DNA from: Sulfurimonas sp.
GTDB taxonomy: Bacteria; Campylobacterota; Campylobacteria; Campylobacterales; Sulfurimonadaceae
Assembly (NCBI GenBank): GCA_027047745.1
Contig: JALTUB010000068.1
Coordinates: forward strand, 1 to 52,351
Direction of reading: 5' to 3'
DNA: 52,351 nt
This document shows, piece by piece, positions 48,210 through 52,351 of this stretch; the stretch's first letter is position 1; each line of letters opens with the position of its first letter. The position numbers were made by a program, and so were the translations under genes. Under the pieces are notes generated by a model that saw only the letters and a program-made list of their open reading frames with translations, was not told where the DNA came from and searched no databases.

Positions 48210-49607
48210 TTATCTTGTTAAGAAAAATAGAAATTTATCATTTTCAAAAGATAGGTCAACTTGAACACCTTTTTTGTCTCCAACAACATCAAGTAGAGAG
48301 TTTATAGCCTTGTAAGTTCTTGGTAGCGTAATATCAACACTAATACCTCCTTCAAAAAGAAGCGATTTTATCTTACCCCCAACTATATTTACTAATTCTG
48401 CAAGTGTATCGAGTATCATTTCTGTATCATCAGTCTCTTCTCCGATAAGTAACTCACAAGCTTTTTTAGCAATATCTATAGGAAATACAAGTATAACCAT
48501 GCCATCAATATCACCATAAAAACCTATAGAACTTGCTATTTTATTCTCAATGTCGCCATCAATTACTATTTCATCCACTTTAGCAGCATCTTTTACAGCC
48601 TTAGAGTTAGTCATCATCTCAATAGTATTTACAGCAGCTTCGATAAAATTTGGAAGTTCTGAAACTATGTTTTTGTTAATAACACGCTTGTTATTAGCAG
48701 CTGAAGCACTACTCGCACCAAGTTCATCAAGCAGTTCTTTATTTTTTAAAATATCATCCATCTGCTCAAAAAACATGATGCCAGAATCTTCAAGAGTCTC
48801 TTTAAAAGCGATAGGTGTTTTCTCAAATGTAAGTCCTACAAAACAGATAGTTGCATTGTACTCTGCACCAGAAGAAGCTAGTTTTGAAAAGAAATTTAGT
48901 GCATGAACATTCATACTAACAACTTTAAAAGCATCAAATATAAAGAGTCTAAAACCAACATTTAAAGAGTTGTTATGATAAGCAATGTTAAAAGTATTCC
49001 CTATATTTGCATCTAAAAAAGAGGAAACGGTATAAATAATCGCATTCCCAGTAACTCTCGTTGCAACACTTTGCCCCATCTGTCCGATATAAGTGCTGTC
49101 GATAATAACATCATAGGTACTATCATCTTTTGATTTTTTGTTAAATTCTTCTTCAGTTTGAGCGATTATAGGATTGTGTCCATGGTCATGAAGCTCTATT
49201 GCCATAGCTGCTGATTGAGATTTGTCATCACTATAAAGGAGAACATTTTTATTTTGGTTTTTATAACTTGCTGAAAATAAAAAGGCAATTTCTTGAGATC
49301 TAAACAGAGAAAAATTTAGCTCTTTTTTGTAGAATTTTACAATAGCATTAAACTTTTTTTCATCATAATCACAAAAGCCAACTGTGATAGAGTGTTTAGC
49401 CCTTACTTTTGCAAACATTTTTATAAAAGTATCTAGACCATTACGGTTAAAAAAGATAACTTTTCTAAGTGAGACTAAAATCATATCAACATTAAGTTTT
49501 GCAGTAGCTTCAATATCCTCTATACTTAACAGACTCGCACTATTGTTCCCATCTAAAAAACCTTGAGGGCTAAAGATGCCAATACCTTTTTTTACAACTG
49601 CTCTCAT
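48210..49607 (-). CDS. STAS / receiver-like / CheX-like multidomain protein
   Basis: The 465-residue protein seems to have a STAS-like domain (1-100, with VDMILVSLRKVIFFNRNGLD), a second unit shaped like a response-regulator receiver but without a clear phosphoacceptor (about 118-225, NVLLYSDDKSQSAAMAIELH), a further STAS-like segment (225-300) and a C-terminal CheX-like domain (about 310-465). The last has AELVNIVGGKIKSLL with Glu404 and Asn407 in the ExxN arrangement of CheC/CheX phosphatases. It may remove phosphate from CheY in chemotaxis. It overlaps the upstream HDOD gene by 4 bases. Domain limits are estimates. Confidence 0.8.
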   Translation of the reverse strand: MRAVVKKGIGIFSPQGFLDGNNSASLLSIEDIEATAKLNVDMILVSLRKVIFFNRNGLDTFIKMFAKVRAKHSITVGFCDYDEKKFNAIVKFYKKELNFSLFRSQEIAFLFSASYKNQNKNVLLYSDDKSQSAAMAIELHDHGHNPIIAQTEEEFNKKSKDDSTYDVIIDSTYIGQMGQSVATRVTGNAIIYTVSSFLDANIGNTFNIAYHNNSLNVGFRLFIFDAFKVVSMNVHALNFFSKLASSGAEYNATICFVGLTFEKTPIAFKETLEDSGIMFFEQMDDILKNKELLDELGASSASAANNKRVINKNIVSELPNFIEAAVNTIEMMTNSKAVKDAAKVDEIVIDGDIENKIASSIGFYGDIDGMVILVFPIDIAKKACELLIGEETDDTEMILDTLAELVNIVGGKIKSLLFEGGISVDITLPRTYKAINSLLDVVGDKKGVQVDLSFENDKFLFFLTR

Positions 49608-50410
49608 GATTGGCTCTCTATCTCTATTACTTTTGAAAAGTCATCATATATATCTTGAACATACTCAACTTGAAAGTCAATAAAATCATTAAGACCTGCT
49701 TGTATAAAATTTGGCTTTGAGAGAGTGAAAAATAGTAGAAGGTGCATCCATTTTCCTAATGTATTTAGGTTTTCATCAAGCGATGGTTTAACACCTGAAG
49801 ATGCTTGAACTATAGCAATGATACTCTCATTCATCTCCCATTTTTTTGCAATAAGTTCACAAATATCAAACAGGTCAACCTCGCACAATCTTTGTAAGAT
49901 AGTATTTAAGTCAATATCGCTAACACTTCTTAGTAGGTTTACATCTTCTATCTTTTCATTAAAAAGTGCTTCTGAAACAATAATACTAGCAGGTAATAAA
50001 GAGATAGAACTCTCAATGTCTTTATCTTTTATATTTAAAAAGTCTAATATTTTTTTCCAGTTTACAGATAAATCAGCTTGAAGGTTGTGAAATGATGTTT
50101 TGTTTAAAGAAAATAGTTTCCACTTGTTTGGTGATAGTAAAGAGATCATATAGTTATAAACAGCTTGTTGAGAGGATGAAACACCCAGTATCCCAAATAT
50201 TTGAGAGATGTCATCTACTTGGTTTTTAAAACCGTAAATCGGTTTATTTACTAAGTTTTTAAGATAAGCACTTAAAGCTAAATCTTCTTTTGCAATCTGA
50301 GCTGCTTTTATGAGTTCACCTTGTTCTAAAAGCATTAAAGTAACTTTTAAAACTTTTGGTGAAGGAGGAACTTTTTCTATGAAATTATCGATTATTTCTT
50401 TTGTTATCAA
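49604..50410 (-). CDS. HDOD-domain protein
   Basis: The 268-residue helical protein begins IDNFIEKVPPSPKVLKVTLM and has the HDOD-type pattern QIAKEDLALSAYLKNLVNKP and GILGVSSSQQAVYNYMI. HDOD proteins act in signalling, often with chemotaxis or c-di-GMP proteins, and lack the metal residues of true HD phosphohydrolases. Coupling to the CheX-like gene supports a signalling role. No promoter was identified with confidence. Confidence 0.85.
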   Translation of the reverse strand: MITKEIIDNFIEKVPPSPKVLKVTLMLLEQGELIKAAQIAKEDLALSAYLKNLVNKPIYGFKNQVDDISQIFGILGVSSSQQAVYNYMISLLSPNKWKLFSLNKTSFHNLQADLSVNWKKILDFLNIKDKDIESSISLLPASIIVSEALFNEKIEDVNLLRSVSDIDLNTILQRLCEVDLFDICELIAKKWEMNESIIAIVQASSGVKPSLDENLNTLGKWMHLLLFFTLSKPNFIQAGLNDFIDFQVEYVQDIYDDFSKVIEIESQS

Positions 50411-50510
50411 ATCTGACTTCTTTTACTTATTATAATTGCTTTCATTTTATCTTTATAATTATAAAATCAATATAAAGTGTTACATATTTGATAAAATAAA
50501 TCGGCTTAAG

Positions 50511-50538
50511 TTGAAGTTTTGCTTTAATTTGCTACAAT
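50511..50538 (+). promoter_or_regulatory. Predicted rpmB promoter
   Basis: TTGAAG (50511-50516), a 16-bp spacer ending AATTTGC, and TACAAT (50533-50538). The context TTTGCTACAATTCGC is nearly that of luxS and rpsJ. Confidence 0.65.
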
Positions 50539-50572
50539 TCGCAACTTTAAAAATAGATTCAAGGATACCAAG

Positions 50573-50761
50573 ATGGCAAGAAGATGTGCTATTAGTGGCA
50601 AAGGCCCTATGAGTGGGAACAATGTTTCTCATGCAAAAAACAGAACTAAGCGTCGTTTTTTATTAAACCTAAGAACAGTTCGTATTACATTAGAAGATGG
50701 TACAACTAAGAAAATTAAGATTTCTGCAAGAGAATTACGCACACTTAAGAAAAATTCGTAA
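50573..50761 (+). CDS. rpmB: 50S ribosomal protein L28
   Basis: The 62-residue protein MARRCAISGKGPMSGNNVSH, AKNRTKRRFLLNLRTVRITL is L28 with the short form usual in Campylobacterota. It has a single N-terminal cysteine and lacks the paired C-x-x-C zinc motifs of the longer variants. It is not beside rpmG here; the downstream neighbour is a potassium channel gene 17 bp away. Confidence 0.97.
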   Translation: MARRCAISGKGPMSGNNVSHAKNRTKRRFLLNLRTVRITLEDGTTKKIKISARELRTLKKNS

Positions 50762-50778
50762 AGAATAAGGAAATTGAG

Positions 50779-51909
50779 TTGAATCTCTTAGAAAAGATTC
50801 GTAAATTTCTTAATTGGGAGGTTACTCCCAAACCCGATGTAGAACTTCTACCTACGATATACCCACACTTAAAAGCTTTCCGTTTACCACTTATTTTAAC
50901 TGTTTTAACTATGCTAGTTGGAACTTTAGGTTATGTCATCATTGATGATTTTAGCATCATAGATGCGATTTATCAAACAGGTATTACTTTTACAACCGTT
51001 GGTTTTGGTGAGATTGCACCTATATCTTCTGCTGGAAGAATTTTTACCATAACACTTATCATAGCTGGTTTTGCTGTTTTTTCTAGTGCTATTGGTATCT
51101 TAGTGAGTGAGTTAAACAGGGGCAATATAGTTACTATACTAAAGGAGCGAAGAATGTTGTATAAAGTTGCAAGACTAAAAAAGCATTTTGTTGTTTGTTA
51201 TCATAATGATTATACGATGGAAGTAACAAAACAACTTCGTAAAAATCATATTCCGTTTGTTGTGATAGACCCTAGAGGTGAGCTTCATGATTGGGCTATT
51301 GAACATAAGTACCCATACTATTTACAAGCTGAACCTCATGCAGAACTCTCAATGCTTAAAGCTCATCTCTCTTCTGCAAAAGGTTTGATAACACTTTCTG
51401 ACTCTATTGCTGATAATATTGCTCTAATAGCTTCTGTTAGACTTTTTGAAAAAGAGCATGACCTTCCTCGACCTTACTATGTAATTTCTGCGGCAGAGGG
51501 CATGAGTGATGTTGAGAAACTAAAAAAACTTGGTGCAGATACAGTTGTTTCACCTACAAAAATCACAGCTCAGAGAATAAGTGCAATGGCAGCAAGACCA
51601 GATATGGAAAACCTGCTAGAAGAGTTTTTATATAAGAGTGATAATCCTTTAGATATGCAAGAGATAGATGTGCCAAAGTATAGTTGGGCAGTCCTTAAAA
51701 AACTCAAAGAGACACATATAAGAGAAATATCAAACTGTTCAGTAGTTGGAATAACTAAAAAAGATGGTAAGTTCTTAAGTATGCCAAAGGGTGATGTTTT
51801 AGTAACGAGTGAGTGTAAATTGTTAGTTATTGGTACTCAAGATGGTATAAATATAACTAAAGGTATCATAAGAAAAAGAGAAAAACCTAAGGAGATTAAA
51901 TTTGTATAA
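50779..51909 (+). CDS. Two-helix potassium channel with cytosolic RCK (TrkA-N) domain
   Basis: The 376-residue protein (TTG start after AATAAGGAAATTGAG) has two membrane helices (about 36-55 and 88-110) around the pore helix and filter TTVGFGE (residues 72-78), the potassium signature. A Rossmann-like RCK domain follows from about 135, and a TrkA-C-like end (VGITKKDGKFLSMPKGDVLV) from about 320. The usual G-x-G-x-x-G loop is replaced by CYHNDYTMEV, so NAD binding is doubtful. It overlaps argJ by 8 bases. Confidence 0.9.
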   Translation: MNLLEKIRKFLNWEVTPKPDVELLPTIYPHLKAFRLPLILTVLTMLVGTLGYVIIDDFSIIDAIYQTGITFTTVGFGEIAPISSAGRIFTITLIIAGFAVFSSAIGILVSELNRGNIVTILKERRMLYKVARLKKHFVVCYHNDYTMEVTKQLRKNHIPFVVIDPRGELHDWAIEHKYPYYLQAEPHAELSMLKAHLSSAKGLITLSDSIADNIALIASVRLFEKEHDLPRPYYVISAAEGMSDVEKLKKLGADTVVSPTKITAQRISAMAARPDMENLLEEFLYKSDNPLDMQEIDVPKYSWAVLKKLKETHIREISNCSVVGITKKDGKFLSMPKGDVLVTSECKLLVIGTQDGINITKGIIRKREKPKEIKFV

Positions 51910-52351
51910 GATAGTTCAAACAAGTGCTGGGGTAACTGCAGCAAATGGTTTTTATGCAGATGGTGTAAGTGCAGGTCTAAAGCCAAATGGGGCAAGAGAT
52001 ATGGCGTTTATTTATAGCGAAGTAGAGTGTGAGATAGCTTCTGTTTTTACAACAAACAAAATGGCAGCAGCACCTATCGTGCATTTTAAATCAAAGGGTG
52101 ATTTTAAAACAAACTTTGTGCTTATAAACTCTAAAAATGCAAATGCTATCACAGGAGAGGCAGGTGTTGAGGATATTGATGAGATTTTAGCAACACTACC
52201 AAAGAATGTTATAAATCCTCTCATGAGTTCAACAGGTGTGATTGGTGTAAGACTACCAAAAGAGAAGATTATAGAAGGTGCAAAACTTTTTGATTTGACA
52301 AAAAAAGAGCATACAAACGCGGCAAAAGCTATCATGACAACAGATACTTTT
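51902..52351 (+). CDS. argJ: Glutamate N-acetyltransferase ArgJ (partial, cut by window end)
   Basis: TTG at 51902 (AAGGAGATTAAAT before it) starts YKIVQTSAGVTAANGFYADG and runs to the window end, about 150 of an expected 400 residues. GVSAGLKPNGARDMAFIYSE, AASVFTTNKM-like IASVFTTNKMAAAPI and MSSTGVIGVRLPKEKI are ArgJ blocks; the self-cleaving K-A-I-M-T-T-D-T-F site is at the very end. It recycles acetyl groups from N-acetylornithine to glutamate in arginine synthesis. Confidence 0.95.
   Translation, partial: MYKIVQTSAGVTAANGFYADGVSAGLKPNGARDMAFIYSEVECEIASVFTTNKMAAAPIVHFKSKGDFKTNFVLINSKNANAITGEAGVEDIDEILATLPKNVINPLMSSTGVIGVRLPKEKIIEGAKLFDLTKKEHTNAAKAIMTTDTF

Noticed and set aside
1..52351. 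CRISPR array, prophage, insertion sequence or toxin-antitoxin pair.
   Set aside because: No spaced direct repeats, transposase, integrase or phage structural genes are seen. The XRE-like gene at 19321 has no toxin partner next to it.

Overview
The window looks like a chromosomal segment of a Campylobacterota bacterium close to Sulfurimonas. The DNA is AT-rich. It has the four-subunit pyruvate:ferredoxin oxidoreductase order (gamma-delta-alpha-beta) known from Helicobacter and Campylobacter, paired DUF2393 membrane proteins, a tmRNA tag ending in PAYAVA, frequent TTG and GTG starts, and -10 boxes set in a GCTAYAAT context. The genus is my inference; no alignment was run.

Layout. 1-450: a decayed HAD-hydrolase-like remnant and a hairpin. 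451-3603: porGDAB. 3797-5793: luxS with three tightly coupled genes (NifX-like, an unknown, an MnmC-like methyltransferase). 5790-7406 (minus): an AAA ATPase that appears leaderless, then rnhB. 7516-7788: a large composite inverted repeat in the predicted 5' leader of the ribosomal operon. 7841-18496: a fused S10-spc operon (rpsJ to infA), closed by a clear terminator and lacking rpmD, adk, rpmJ and the alpha operon. 18497-19966: a second composite inverted repeat behind a Pho-type promoter, a small unknown gene, an XRE-like gene and a lysine-rich histone-H1-like gene. 19988-29041: a complete phosphate-starvation locus (pstSCAB, phoU, response regulator, histidine kinase, two divergent porins). 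29097-31258: two convergent fatty acid desaturases. 31375-38514: ilvE, an SPFH protein, hisIE, two DUF2393 proteins, a YhcC-type radical SAM protein, purF and a J-domain protein. 38534-39240: a broken DUF234-type gene. 39289-39992: tmRNA and two identical tRNA-Phe genes, with a third composite hairpin between tmRNA and tRNA. 40095-46134: mraY, gpmI and fabG-acpP-fabF-accA. 46137-50410 (minus): a DEDDh exonuclease, trpF, rpe, a STAS/CheX-like protein and an HDOD protein. 50573-52351: rpmB, a potassium channel with an RCK domain, and the start of argJ.

Two observations stand out. First, five promoters share one architecture: two TTGTAATC-like repeats 11 bp apart, exactly 9 bp, then a TATAAT-like box. 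Four lie at pstS, pstC and the two porins. The fifth lies in front of the unknown gene at 18907 and predicts a new phosphate-regulon member. Second, composite palindromes at 7516-7788, 18611-18880 and 39701-39805 share a 52-56 bp module (CAAGGC, a variable hairpin, AACGMAG). In two cases the element sits between a predicted promoter and the start codon, so the whole cruciform should be transcribed as a 5' leader, once for the ribosomal operon and once for the candidate Pho gene.
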